From Elusimicrobiota bacterium (GTDB lineage Bacteria > Elusimicrobiota > Elusimicrobia > UBA1565 > JACRDR01), in the NCBI GenBank assembly GCA_016207585.1, contig JACQPI010000061.1, positions 1 through 15,697 of the forward strand: 15,697 nt of DNA. The letters are read 5' to 3'. Below the pieces are notes generated by a model, which did no database searches, was not told the DNA's origin, and saw only the letters and a program-made list of their open reading frames with translations. A program made the position numbers and the translations under genes. This document shows, one piece after another, positions 1 to 8,013 of this stretch. How positions within the stretch are numbered: position 1 is the stretch's first letter; each line of letters starts with the position of its first letter.

Positions 1-1097
1 CCGAACACCTCGTCCCCGCCGATTCCTGTCAGGGCGACCTTGACGCTGCCGCGCGCCGCCCGGCTGATCCAATACGTCGGCAGCGCGGAAGAGTCCGCCA
101 ACGGCTCGTCCAAGGCGTGAAGGAGCGGATCGAGGGTCTCCTCGATTCCGGGCTCGACTTGCAATTCGTTGAGCGTCAGACCCAGGCGCCGGGCCACGGC
201 CCGCGCCTTATGGACCTCGTTGAACGCCTCCGCCTCCCCCGAGAAATACACGCAAAAGGCCTCCGGAGGGACCCGGGCGCCGGCCAGATAATAGGCGAGC
301 GCGCTCGAATCCAGGCCCCCGCTCAGGAAAAGCCCGATCGGCACGTCCGCGGCCCTTTGGTCCTCCAGTATCCGGCCCAAAAGTCCGTCCAATCCCGCGA
401 CCGCATCCTTCCAATCCATCCGAACCGGATGGACGCGAGGCTCCCAAAACGTTCCCGTCCGCAGAGACCCATCGCGCCAAATCAACCACTGCCCAGGGCG
501 CAATTTAAAAACCTCGCGGTAGATGCTGCGCGGCGCGGAAATATGGAGATGATCCAGATAACTGTCGAGGCTGGTTAAATCGATATCGAGGGAGATCTCA
601 GGAACCTTGCGAAGCGCCTTCAGCTCCGAGCCGAAGTAGAGCCCCCCGGCCGCGAGCGCGTAATAGAGCGGCTTGACACCCAAAGGATCGCGCGCCAGGA
701 CCAACTGCTCTTTCTCGGGATCCCACAGGGCGATCGCGAACATCCCCGACAGATCCTTGAAGCATTCGACGCCCTTTTCCTCATAAAGATGGACGATCAC
801 TTCCGTGTCGGCATGGGTCTTGAAACGGTGGCCGCGGCGCTCCAGCTCCGAGCGCAGCGGCTTGAAGTTGTAAATTTCCCCGTTGAATACGACGACGTGC
901 CCGCGCTCGCCGGAAATCGGCTGTTTTCCGGATTCGAGGTCGATGACGGCCAGCCGCCGCGATCCCAAGCCCACCCCCGCGCGGCAATAGAAACCGGAGT
1001 CGTCGGGCCCGCGATGCCGGAGGGTTTCCGTCATCGTCTCCAATAAAGCTTCCGAGGCGCCCCTGGGACGCCCCGCGAACCCGGCGATCCCGCACAT
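1..1097 (-). CDS. asnB: Asparagine synthase (glutamine-hydrolysing), 3' end cut by window
   Basis: This reading frame stays open from an ATG at 1097 to the left edge, giving 365 residues without a stop; the C-terminal part lies outside. The protein starts MCGIAGFAG, so Cys2 would be the N-terminal nucleophile of a class II glutamine amidotransferase (Ntn) domain (about residues 1-190, with RHRGPDD at 29-ish and FNGEIYN at 71-77). The synthetase domain follows, with the ATP-pyrophosphatase P-loop SGGLDSS at 259-265, DEPLADSSALPTY near 330-342, and GIGGDEVF at the cut edge (the family usually has GEGGDE). Known family role: ATP-dependent transfer of glutamine ammonia to a carboxylate such as aspartate. 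Homologues are common in polysaccharide operons, where they may amidate a sugar acid or precursor; that role here is inference. The start is one base after the stop of the upstream GT9 gene, with no clear Shine-Dalgarno, so coupling is likely. Confidence 0.93.
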   Translation of the reverse strand, partial: MCGIAGFAGRPRGASEALLETMTETLRHRGPDDSGFYCRAGVGLGSRRLAVIDLESGKQPISGERGHVVVFNGEIYNFKPLRSELERRGHRFKTHADTEVIVHLYEEKGVECFKDLSGMFAIALWDPEKEQLVLARDPLGVKPLYYALAAGGLYFGSELKALRKVPEISLDIDLTSLDSYLDHLHISAPRSIYREVFKLRPGQWLIWRDGSLRTGTFWEPRVHPVRMDWKDAVAGLDGLLGRILEDQRAADVPIGLFLSGGLDSSALAYYLAGARVPPEAFCVYFSGEAEAFNEVHKARAVARRLGLTLNELQVEPGIEETLDPLLHALDEPLADSSALPTYWISRAARGSVKVALTGIGGDEVF

Positions 1098-1098
1098 A

Positions 1099-2193
1099 TC
1101 AGCGTTTCGAGGGCGCCAGGAGCGAATCGCACGCCCTCAGAACCTCCGCGACCGAAATACGCTCCATGCATTCCATCGGACGCGGCTTAGGACAGCTCCA
1201 GAAATAACACGGGCTGCACTCGAAAGGCTTCCACAACAGGACGGTCTTTTCGCGATTCCAGGGCGGTCGGTCCCGGCGGATGTCCCCCGACGCGCATACG
1301 ACCACGCAGGGAGTTCCCGCCGCGGCGGCGGCATGCATCGCCATCGAATTATTGCATATTAAAATACGCGCTCTCCGAATGAGTTCCAAGCTCTGGCCTA
1401 AATTGGCTCGGCCCGAGAAAATACGGATCGCCGCGCCGGGAGCGGAGCGTGCGATGTTTTCGGCAATGGGAACGTCGCCCGCGCTTCCTAATATCGCAAA
1501 CCGGGCCTTATAGTTGACGCTCAATTCGGTTACAAGCCGGGCATAGCGGGGAGCGAACCATCGCCTCGTCTCCCGATCCCCGCCCGGATGGAGCAGGAAC
1601 AATGGCCCCGCCTCGCCCCAGTCGCGCAGCCAGGCGTCCACCTGGTCTTTTTCGCAGGAGAGTATCCACAAAGTAGGAACACGCGGCGCGGGAAGATCGG
1701 CCTCCAGCAAACGGGCCACGGCATGAAAGTAGTCGGATTCCGACTTCCTCTCCCGCTCATGTTCAGGAACCTTCAGGTCGTAGAAATCACCGAGCCCGTC
1801 GGTATCGCGTCCAGCCGCCGTCCGAACGCCCAAACACCGGACCAACATCCGCATCCGGAAGGCCCCCGCCTTGGAACCTAGGCCCATGAAATTAAAAACC
1901 GCATCGAACCTATCCTTTCGCATTTTCCATAGGATCGCTAACGCCTGGAGCCCCCGCCAAAATTTGGACATCCATCCCATCTCGTTATTCCAGTAAGGCC
2001 AGGCGTAAACCCGATCCACTTGAGGACAACGGCGGGCATATTCCGCGCAGCGATCCACCGCCAATAAACCTATGAAGCGCTCGGGATTGGCTCCCCTAAG
2101 AGCCGCAATCGAAGGAACCGCCTCGATAAAATCTCCAATCCCCCCTGCGCACAGCAACAAAATCCTCCGGCAAGGGGCCTCGGCTTTCTTCAT
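1099..2193 (-). CDS. Glycosyltransferase family 9 (heptosyltransferase-like)
   Basis: 364 residues from an ATG at 2193 that overlaps the stop of the upstream gene as ATGA; a GGAG lies 7 bases upstream. The N-terminal half opens with a Rossmann-type strand and glycine loop (RILLLCAGGIGDFIEAVPSIAAL, residues 10-32), the usual start of ADP-heptose:LPS heptosyltransferases. The C-terminal half has LHPGGDRETRRW (201-212), where this family binds the nucleotide sugar, and NNSMAMHAAAAAGTP (281-295), the counterpart of the usual DSGPMHxAAAxG motif with the Asp replaced by Asn. A Cys-rich tail (C326, C329, C334, C342) matches the cysteine pattern seen at the end of many GT9 proteins. It probably adds a heptose or related sugar to a lipid-linked glycan at the cytoplasmic face of the inner membrane. 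The donor sugar cannot be read from sequence. An extended in-frame start at 2592 is rejected because it would run deep into the upstream gene. Confidence 0.88.
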   Translation of the reverse strand: MKKAEAPCRRILLLCAGGIGDFIEAVPSIAALRGANPERFIGLLAVDRCAEYARRCPQVDRVYAWPYWNNEMGWMSKFWRGLQALAILWKMRKDRFDAVFNFMGLGSKAGAFRMRMLVRCLGVRTAAGRDTDGLGDFYDLKVPEHERERKSESDYFHAVARLLEADLPAPRVPTLWILSCEKDQVDAWLRDWGEAGPLFLLHPGGDRETRRWFAPRYARLVTELSVNYKARFAILGSAGDVPIAENIARSAPGAAIRIFSGRANLGQSLELIRRARILICNNSMAMHAAAAAGTPCVVVCASGDIRRDRPPWNREKTVLLWKPFECSPCYFWSCPKPRPMECMERISVAEVLRACDSLLAPSKR

Positions 2194-3305
2194 GCGCGCG
2201 CTCCGGCGGCCGCTTCCAGGACGGCATATATTTCCCGCCCGAACCGCTCGCAAGAAAAAGTCTTCGCCCGCTCCAACCCCATGGAGCGCATGCGCCGGCG
2301 ACGCTGCGGGTCGCGCAGCAGCTCCGTCATGACCCGCGCCATGACCTGCGGATCGGGATCGGACAGGACGCCCGCCTCTCCCACGACCTCCGGCAAAGAA
2401 GTCCTGTTGGAGGCCAATACCGGCGCTCCGCACGCCATCGCCTCGAGGGCCGGAAGCCCGAAACCCTCGTAGAGGGAGGGGATGACGCAAAGGGCGGCGC
2501 ACGTATAGAGGCCGATCAATCCGTCCCGCGGAACGGCGGGTAGAAAATGAATGTTTCCGAGCTCGGTGATGAGGCCGGCATGTCGGCCGCAAAAGCGCCT
2601 AAAATGGCCGTCCCGGGGACCGACGAAAACAAGGGAATACTCCGCTCGAAGCTCCGCGGGCATCGAGCCGTACGCTTGCAGCAGGCTCCCGGGGTTTTTG
2701 TTCGGTTTGAAGCTGCCGACGTAAAATATGAATCGCTCCGGAATGCCGTACCGGAGCCGCGCCGAAGCCTGAACGTCTTCCGCGGCCGGACGGAAGTCAG
2801 GGCTCACCGCCAGGGGAATCACGGAAATCTTACTGATCGGAATTTCCAAGACCTCTCTGATATCCCGGCAGGAATGCCGGGAATCGGTGATGACGCGCCT
2901 CGCCCCGGCGGCCCAACGACGGATGAGCGGCACCCTCAAGCGGTTCAAAACGGCCTCCCACCAGCTCTCCGGCAGCTCCAAAAAAAGGAGGTCATGAATG
3001 GTCACGACGTAGGGGCAGGGGCAGCGCGTCGGCGCCTTATAATAGGGAGAGAAAAAGACGTCCACACGGCCCCTGCGAAGCCGCCGGGCCAATTCATAGT
3101 GATCGAAAAACAATCCCGGAGCGGAGGATCTCTCGTAAATGATATTCGGGCCGTGGACCGGCACCTGGGTATTGCGATCTCCATACAGGATAAACCGGTC
3201 CCGCGGGAGAGAGCGCGCCGCGTAATCCAAAAAATTCAGCAAGAAGGCGCCGATGCCGGTAAATTTTCCTTCCTGCAGTTCCCGAATGTCTATGCCGATG
3301 ATCAC
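2190..3305 (-). CDS. Glycosyltransferase family 4 (GT-B fold)
   Basis: 371 residues from a GTG at 3305. This start is chosen because it overlaps the upstream stop as GTGA, has GGAGAG five bases upstream (3311-3316), and begins the protein at the expected beta strand MIIGIDIRELQEGKFTGIG. Residues 1-180 form the acceptor-side Rossmann domain, with HDLLFLELP at 104-112 and ITDSRHSCRDI at 139-149. The donor domain has YVGSFKPNKN (195-204), the typical GT4 hinge sequence, and the EX7E motif E280-GFGLPAL-E287/288 with LEAMACGAPVLAS after it. This resembles the mannosyltransferase/rhamnosyltransferase (MtfB-like) branch of GT4, which retains anomeric configuration. It probably adds one sugar of the repeat unit in the cytoplasm; the sugar is unknown. 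A longer frame to 3419 is open, but its extra residues are the shadow of the upstream coding sequence. Confidence 0.9.
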   Translation of the reverse strand: MIIGIDIRELQEGKFTGIGAFLLNFLDYAARSLPRDRFILYGDRNTQVPVHGPNIIYERSSAPGLFFDHYELARRLRRGRVDVFFSPYYKAPTRCPCPYVVTIHDLLFLELPESWWEAVLNRLRVPLIRRWAAGARRVITDSRHSCRDIREVLEIPISKISVIPLAVSPDFRPAAEDVQASARLRYGIPERFIFYVGSFKPNKNPGSLLQAYGSMPAELRAEYSLVFVGPRDGHFRRFCGRHAGLITELGNIHFLPAVPRDGLIGLYTCAALCVIPSLYEGFGLPALEAMACGAPVLASNRTSLPEVVGEAGVLSDPDPQVMARVMTELLRDPQRRRRMRSMGLERAKTFSCERFGREIYAVLEAAAGARA

Positions 3306-5497
3306 GCCGTCTCTCCGGGAAACCCCTCCAGAAGCCGTCGATAGACTTCTTGTGTGGCGTCCAAAGTCCTTCGGGCGGAAAACAGCTCCTCCGCGCGAGC
3401 CCTGGCGGCCCTCCCCCAACGAGCCCTTTTTCCCAGGTCCGCCGCCAGCTCTAAAATCGCTTCAGCCAGCGACTCCGCGTCCCGCGGCGGCACCAACCTC
3501 CCTGTTTCCCCATCGACGACCGCCTCCAGCATCCCCCCCACCCAGCTTGCGACGATGGGCCGCGCGCAGGCCATCGCCTCCAGGACCGCCCGGCTGAACG
3601 CCTCGAAACGGCTTGGAAACACCAGGATATCCATGGCCCCGACCGTTGGGGCGACCGCCTCGATGTGCCCGGTGAACACCACGCGCCCCTCCAGACCCAA
3701 CTCGCGAACCAGGGACCGCGCCCGTGCCTCATGGGGCCCGTCTTCCGGAAACTGGGCCCCGCCCACGACAAAAAATACGCAATCCGGCCTCTTTCCGACC
3801 ACGCGGGATGCGGCCAGCAGGAACTCCTCGTGCCCCTGCTTGGACCCGATGCGCCCCACGATAGCGACCGCTATCTGACTTTCTCGAAGCTCCATCTCCC
3901 GACGCACCCGGGATCGCTCCTCCGGACCAAGAGGAGAAAACCGCTCCGTATCGACGCCCGTGTAGATCACCTCGGCCCTTCCGGCGCCGCAGGAAGAGGA
4001 TGTACTTCCTTGCCCGCGGTGCCAGGCGGATATTGCCCGCCTGGCACCGCGAGAAAAGTCCGCGCTTCCCGGCTTCCCGGGCTCCAGGCGCCTGCGCACC
4101 TCCTCGGAGTTGCAGAGGATCGTGTCCGGCCATTTCTTGAGCCATTTCTCCACATCCCGCATTCCGGGCTCCAAGACATTCCGCAGATGCCAAACAACCG
4201 GCACTCCCGCCAAGCGTCCCGCCAGCCACGCGTAGAGATTGGAGCGCGGCGTGTGCCCGTGGACCAGATCGACGCGCTGCTCCCGCATCCAACGCGCCAG
4301 ACGCCAGGAATGCCAAAGCCAGCGATCGAATCTCCAAAAGCGAAGAGAAGGAATTTCCACGAGCGCCGCGGGAATTCCCGCTTGTTTCAAAACCTCCTCG
4401 AACGCCCCTCGGCCCCCCAGCCCCACGATCGCTTCGAAGCGGCCCCGGCCCCGCGGCTCCGCCAGAAGCGCGATGCTCCTCTCCGCGCCTCCCACGATGG
4501 CGTGGTCATGCAGGTGCAAAATTCGGTACCGTTCCTGGGGCGGTCGCCGGAAAGCCTCCAGTATATCTTGGACGGACACGGTTCCATTCGCCGCTGAGGT
4601 GGACAGGTCCGGCGCCGTCCGCCAAACGATCCGCCGAAACAGCGCGGACGCCAAACCCGCGGAAACCTCGCCTCGCTTCAATAAAGGGGCGCCCAGCGCT
4701 ACCCAGGGAAGCCACAGTATCTCCCGCAGACGGAAGCTCCAACCGGGCAGATTTTTCCATTGGAACAGGAAACGATTTCTCCAATGGATGCGCCGGATGT
4801 AGGTTTGGGAGTAAATCCGGCCGATCGTCGCTTGATGCCGGCACCGGACGGTAGATTTCGGTTCATAGAGGCAGCGCCATCCCCGCCTCCACGCGCGCAA
4901 GCAGATATCCTGGTCCTCGAAGTAAAACGGCTCGAAGCGCGGGTCGAGGAAGCCGAGATCCCTGAGCATCGACTTGCGGAAAAGCCCGTGACCCATGGAC
5001 ACGAACAGCGTCGGCACCGGATGCCGCAGGGGAACGCGCGTCGAGACGTAGCGATGCCACCAGATTCCCCTGCGAAAGCGCACGACGGGAAGCTCATCGG
5101 AGGATTCCGCGCCGGCGCTCTCCTTCAAAGGCCGCGAGCTCGCCGCGAAAGTATCCGCCCTCTCGAAGTGGGCGCGCAGCGGCTCCAGGAACCCCGGCAG
5201 GACCTCCACGTCGGTGTTGAGAAAATACACGAGCTCGAAGGCGGCCGCATCCAGCCCGCCGGCGACAGCCCGCTGGAACCCGAGCCGCCGCTCGGAGCGG
5301 AGAACCTTCACGCCGGGATGTTCGCGGCCCAACCAGTCGGCGGTCTCATCCGTGCTGCCGTCATCCGACACGATGATTTCCGCCGGGAACTTTTCGGCTT
5401 TCAAGGCCGTCAAAAGCGCCCGAAGATTCTTCTCCAACAGGGCGCGGCTGTCGAACGCGGGAATGACGACCGAGACCCCGCCCACGATGGAAGTCAT
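3302..5497 (-). CDS. Fused GT2-GT4 bifunctional glycosyltransferase
   Basis: 731 residues from an ATG at 5497 that overlaps the flippase stop as ATGA. Residues 6-270 are a GT2 (GT-A) domain: VSVVIPAFDS strand (8-17), VSDDGSTDE (43-51) with the nucleotide-binding aspartates, FLNTDVEV (92-99) at the DxD position, and FYFEDQDICLRAWRRG (191-206), the ED motif of rhamnosyltransferase-like GT2 enzymes. A linker near 290-320 leads to a GT4 (GT-B) domain at about 325-731: LHLHDHAIVGGAERS (327-341), HGHTPRSNLYAWLAG (413-427), VIYTGVD (510-516), VAIVGRIGSKQGHEEFLLA (544-562) and the EX7E motif E632-AFSRAVL-E640. The two domains would add two successive sugars. Residues about 472-508 are a Gly/Ser/Arg-rich insertion, coded by a palindromic segment, in a place where GT4 proteins normally go straight from NSE...RRRL to the xVIYxGVD strand. 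A frame error is unlikely because both sides stay in one frame. Confidence 0.88.
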   Translation of the reverse strand: MTSIVGGVSVVIPAFDSRALLEKNLRALLTALKAEKFPAEIIVSDDGSTDETADWLGREHPGVKVLRSERRLGFQRAVAGGLDAAAFELVYFLNTDVEVLPGFLEPLRAHFERADTFAASSRPLKESAGAESSDELPVVRFRRGIWWHRYVSTRVPLRHPVPTLFVSMGHGLFRKSMLRDLGFLDPRFEPFYFEDQDICLRAWRRGWRCLYEPKSTVRCRHQATIGRIYSQTYIRRIHWRNRFLFQWKNLPGWSFRLREILWLPWVALGAPLLKRGEVSAGLASALFRRIVWRTAPDLSTSAANGTVSVQDILEAFRRPPQERYRILHLHDHAIVGGAERSIALLAEPRGRGRFEAIVGLGGRGAFEEVLKQAGIPAALVEIPSLRFWRFDRWLWHSWRLARWMREQRVDLVHGHTPRSNLYAWLAGRLAGVPVVWHLRNVLEPGMRDVEKWLKKWPDTILCNSEEVRRRLEPGKPGSADFSRGARRAISAWHRGQGSTSSSCGAGRAEVIYTGVDTERFSPLGPEERSRVRREMELRESQIAVAIVGRIGSKQGHEEFLLAASRVVGKRPDCVFFVVGGAQFPEDGPHEARARSLVRELGLEGRVVFTGHIEAVAPTVGAMDILVFPSRFEAFSRAVLEAMACARPIVASWVGGMLEAVVDGETGRLVPPRDAESLAEAILELAADLGKRARWGRAARARAEELFSARRTLDATQEVYRRLLEGFPGETA
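3311..3316 (-). promoter_or_regulatory. Shine-Dalgarno that fixes a GTG start
   Basis: On the minus strand GGAGAG sits five bases before the GTG at 3305. With the GTGA overlap it supports this non-ATG start for the GT4 gene rather than an upstream ATG inside the preceding gene. Confidence 0.6.
3992..4069. repeat. Palindromic (REP-like) segment inside the GT4 domain
   Basis: A perfect 15-bp inverted repeat (CGCGGTGCCAGGCGG at 4015-4029 and its complement at 4037-4051) encloses a 7-base loop. The arms continue imperfectly outward to GGAAG at 3992-3996 and CTTCC at 4065-4069, giving a 78-bp unit, a multiple of three. On the minus strand it is read through as part of residues about 477-503 of the fused glycosyltransferase. 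Just outside the right end an 8-bp near-tandem repeat (GGGAAGCC/GGGAAGCG on the minus strand) is visible. It may be a small repetitive element tolerated in frame, or a coincidental hairpin; only genome-wide copies would decide. Confidence 0.6.
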
Positions 5498-6969
5498 CCG
5501 GAGGCGCTCCGGGAAGCCCGCGAGGCGTCTCTCGACCCGCCCGAGACCTCGCGCACCATCCTGCCGAAGATGCGCCTATCCTCGTCGCTCAAAACGCCGG
5601 CGGCGACCAACGCGGCTCCGTATACGCATAGCGCCGCCAGAATCGCCCCTACCCAAAAAAGGTGCGGCTTCAAAAACCAGGCCGCCGCACCCATCAGAAG
5701 AGCCGCCGCCAAGCCTCTCGCCACAGCCTTTATAGGAAACCTCAGATTCAACATGAACCTGAGGGAAACCATGCACGACAGCCACGTGAAGACATCCGCT
5801 ATCCCGAGCGCCCAGGCCGCTCCCAAAGCCCCCCACCGAGGGGTCCAAAGATAGGACAGTCCGCATTGCAAAACAAGCGCGAGAGCCGAAATCTTGACCG
5901 CGACGAAAATTCGATTCACGGAGGTAAAAACATATCCCGAAGCATTCACAAGCCCCGCAAAAACGCAAATTGCAAGCAGCACCGCCACGACCGGAGCGGC
6001 GTCCATATAGCTCTTCCCATAAACTAGAAGAACGATCTCTCGACTGAATACGATCCCCACGACGGATACGGGAAGCAGGAGGATCAAGATCAGGCGTTGA
6101 GCCCGTGAATTCCATTCCTCGATGTTGGATGCATCCTCCGCCACCTGGCGGGTCATCGTGGGAAACGCCGCCTGGAGCGCCAAGCCGGGGAGCGTGCGCG
6201 CCGCGACCATCAGCCCCAGCGCGCTGCCGAAGTACCCCGCCTGCGCCGAACCGGCCCAGTGCGCGCAGAACAAGACGCCGACGTTCATGTATATCATCGC
6301 CAAATATCCGGAGCAAGCATAGGGCACCGCCCCCTGAATCATCCGCGGTATCAGCGCCCAATCCACGCTGCGAACCGGTTTCAAAAGCCGCGGAACCGCC
6401 ATCCTAAATCCGACGCAAAGAAATACCAGGCCGGCGATCAGATAGCTCCAGCCGACTCCCTGCAGCCTCCACCCCAAGGCTAATGCGATCGAAACGCACG
6501 CCAACAACGCGAAGCGATAGGCCCCTTCGCTGATGGCCAGGACCTCCATATGCTCCATCCCCTGGGTGTATGCGCCGATCAAAGATCCCATCCGGGACAA
6601 CGCCATGCCCAAACAAACCAAGACCACCAAGACCAAGGAGTCTCGGGCCCCCAGGCTCCAGCCCCCTCCCAGGGCCGCCGTGAAGGCCAAAAGGAGCAAA
6701 AGCCCCATCAACAACAAGCCGGCCGGGAACCATTTCTCGGCCCTTTCGGGCTGCGCCGCAACCTCTCGGATCGTATAGGCGGTGATACCGAGGTCGCTGA
6801 ATCCGATCATCGTATTCGCGTAGGAAAGGACGGTCGCCAGGGTTCCGAAGTCGACCACCCCAAGCGTGCGCGCCAAGAGGACGCTGGTCAAAAGGCCAAC
6901 GAGGCGGGCGAAGCCGTTATTGACCAGGAGCCATCCGGCGTTGCGCGCGACGCGGGCCAGGGCCGTCAT
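5494..6969 (-). CDS. wzx: Wzx-type polysaccharide flippase
   Basis: 491 residues from an ATG at 6969 that overlaps the upstream stop as ATGA; a longer frame to 7014 only extends into the preceding gene. The protein is hydrophobic throughout, with about 12-14 predicted membrane helices. It opens with NAGWLLVNNGFARLVGLLTSVLLARTLGVVDFG, the typical first helix pair of the polysaccharide_synt/MATE-like MOP superfamily, followed by ATVLSYANTMIGFSDLGI and a TIREVAA loop. A later PGLALQAAFPTMTRQ segment also fits this family. The known role is to flip undecaprenyl-diphosphate-linked repeat units across the inner membrane. With the Wzy-like, Wzc-like and Wza-like genes in the same operon it supports a Wzx/Wzy-dependent pathway. 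Assignment as Wzx rather than another MOP transporter rests on this context and the N-terminal pattern. Confidence 0.88.
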   Translation of the reverse strand: MTALARVARNAGWLLVNNGFARLVGLLTSVLLARTLGVVDFGTLATVLSYANTMIGFSDLGITAYTIREVAAQPERAEKWFPAGLLLMGLLLLLAFTAALGGGWSLGARDSLVLVVLVCLGMALSRMGSLIGAYTQGMEHMEVLAISEGAYRFALLACVSIALALGWRLQGVGWSYLIAGLVFLCVGFRMAVPRLLKPVRSVDWALIPRMIQGAVPYACSGYLAMIYMNVGVLFCAHWAGSAQAGYFGSALGLMVAARTLPGLALQAAFPTMTRQVAEDASNIEEWNSRAQRLILILLLPVSVVGIVFSREIVLLVYGKSYMDAAPVVAVLLAICVFAGLVNASGYVFTSVNRIFVAVKISALALVLQCGLSYLWTPRWGALGAAWALGIADVFTWLSCMVSLRFMLNLRFPIKAVARGLAAALLMGAAAWFLKPHLFWVGAILAALCVYGAALVAAGVLSDEDRRIFGRMVREVSGGSRDASRASRSASG

Positions 6970-8006
6970 GCGGACACGCCGGAAAGCAAGGACAAGACTC
7001 TTTTCATGCGGCACTCATAGGTATGGTCCCGGCGAGCGCGCTCCATCCCGCGGATCGCGACGGCCCGGCGCTCGTCTTCGTGCGCCAAGAAGTACTCGAC
7101 TTTTTCAGTCAGCTCCCGGGCATTCGAGTAGACGGCCACCTCCGCTTCCGGACCGTCGACCGTGAACAACTCACGGACCATCGGCCGGTCTTCCGTCACG
7201 ACCAGGGTCCCGCACGCGGCCGCCTCGAACACGCGCATATTGACGTCATAGGCGCCGTGGGAATGCACATTCACGCAGATTCTGGACGCCGAATAGGCCG
7301 CGGCGAGATTTTCTCCCCAAATAAAATTCCCTCGACGCGCCCCCTGCAATGGATTGTTTTTCGGCAACGCTAGGAATCCGATGCCCCCGTCTTCCTGGAG
7401 CCAACGTATCTCGGGATCCGCCCATAGGGCAAGTCCCAAAGGAACCAGCGGGGCCAGCATCTCCACTCGACGAGGGGTAAGGCTCCCGGCAAAGATCACG
7501 TCGCAACCATAGCGCCGCCTTAACCGGGGCGACAACCGCAGGGGCCTGTGAACCCGCGGATCGCAGCCGAACGTAAGCCAATCCACGTTGCGAGCTCCCG
7601 CGCGCCGGTGTTCCTCGATCGCGGTCGGATCGTTGGTCAAAAAGAGATCATAGGCCGGAGACAATCTTCGAGACGCCGCCAGGAGGCCCGGGTCGTCTAT
7701 CCACCAATTAACCCAGATGGATTTCATCTCCCGCCGCAAGGTCCCTAGGTGCGAAGGATCGAGGTCCTGTCCCTTGATCACCAGGACGACCTCGGGCTGA
7801 AACCGCAGCAACACCGCATCGAGCCGACGGTCGTGGAACCTTCTGAAATAGCGCAGGGCGAACGTCGGCAAAATCCCGGCCCCGCGATCCGGAACATGCA
7901 CCCATTGCCGCGCGTCGTGGCCCAGTCCTCTCAATGCATCGTGGCAGTAAGCGCCGATCTCCTGCGCCGTCCGCCCGCTGCCGGAGACCACGGCGACTCG
8001 CATCAT
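6966..8006 (-). CDS. CgeB/DUF3880-like glycosyltransferase (GT-B, GT4-like C-terminus)
   Basis: 346 residues from the ATG at 8006 (a second ATG follows at 8003). The N-terminal half starts MMRVAVVSGSGRTAQEIGAYCHDALRGLGH, then VVLVIKGQDL (73-82) and SIWVNWWIDDP (96-106), a pattern of the DUF3880 domain of CgeB-like proteins. The C-terminal half has CDVIFAGSLTPRRVEML (168-184) and an SRICVNVHSHGAYDVNMRVFEAAACGTLVVTE stretch near 241-272, as in Glycos_trans_1_2. It probably adds a sugar in the cytoplasm; the donor is unknown. The gene has no Shine-Dalgarno: a 125-bp element separates it from the methyltransferase gene to which it was probably once coupled. The frame is open through the element to an ATG at 8072, which would add 22 residues coded by inserted DNA. 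That longer start also lacks a ribosome-binding site, and I prefer 8006 because it matches the restored junction. Confidence 0.82.
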   Translation of the reverse strand: MMRVAVVSGSGRTAQEIGAYCHDALRGLGHDARQWVHVPDRGAGILPTFALRYFRRFHDRRLDAVLLRFQPEVVLVIKGQDLDPSHLGTLRREMKSIWVNWWIDDPGLLAASRRLSPAYDLFLTNDPTAIEEHRRAGARNVDWLTFGCDPRVHRPLRLSPRLRRRYGCDVIFAGSLTPRRVEMLAPLVPLGLALWADPEIRWLQEDGGIGFLALPKNNPLQGARRGNFIWGENLAAAYSASRICVNVHSHGAYDVNMRVFEAAACGTLVVTEDRPMVRELFTVDGPEAEVAVYSNARELTEKVEYFLAHEDERRAVAIRGMERARRDHTYECRMKRVLSLLSGVSA

Positions 8007-8013
8007 ACCAAGC
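8006..8013 (+). repeat. Left copy of 8-bp flanking direct repeat (target-site duplication)
   Basis: TACCAAGC abuts the left inverted end of the element at 8014. The right-hand copy at 8139-8146 reads TACCAAGT, so seven of eight bases match. The position immediately outside both inverted ends is what transposition would leave. Confidence 0.75.

Noticed and set aside
4013..4053. The 15-bp hairpin as a terminator or attenuator
   Set aside because: It lies inside the coding sequence, has no T-run on the minus strand side, and the reading frame continues through it.
4760..5854. Long open frame on the plus strand (364 codons)
   Set aside because: It lies opposite the GT2-GT4 and flippase genes, which have clear motifs; its translation is Arg/Pro-rich with no recognisable motif, as expected of antisense frames in GC-rich DNA.
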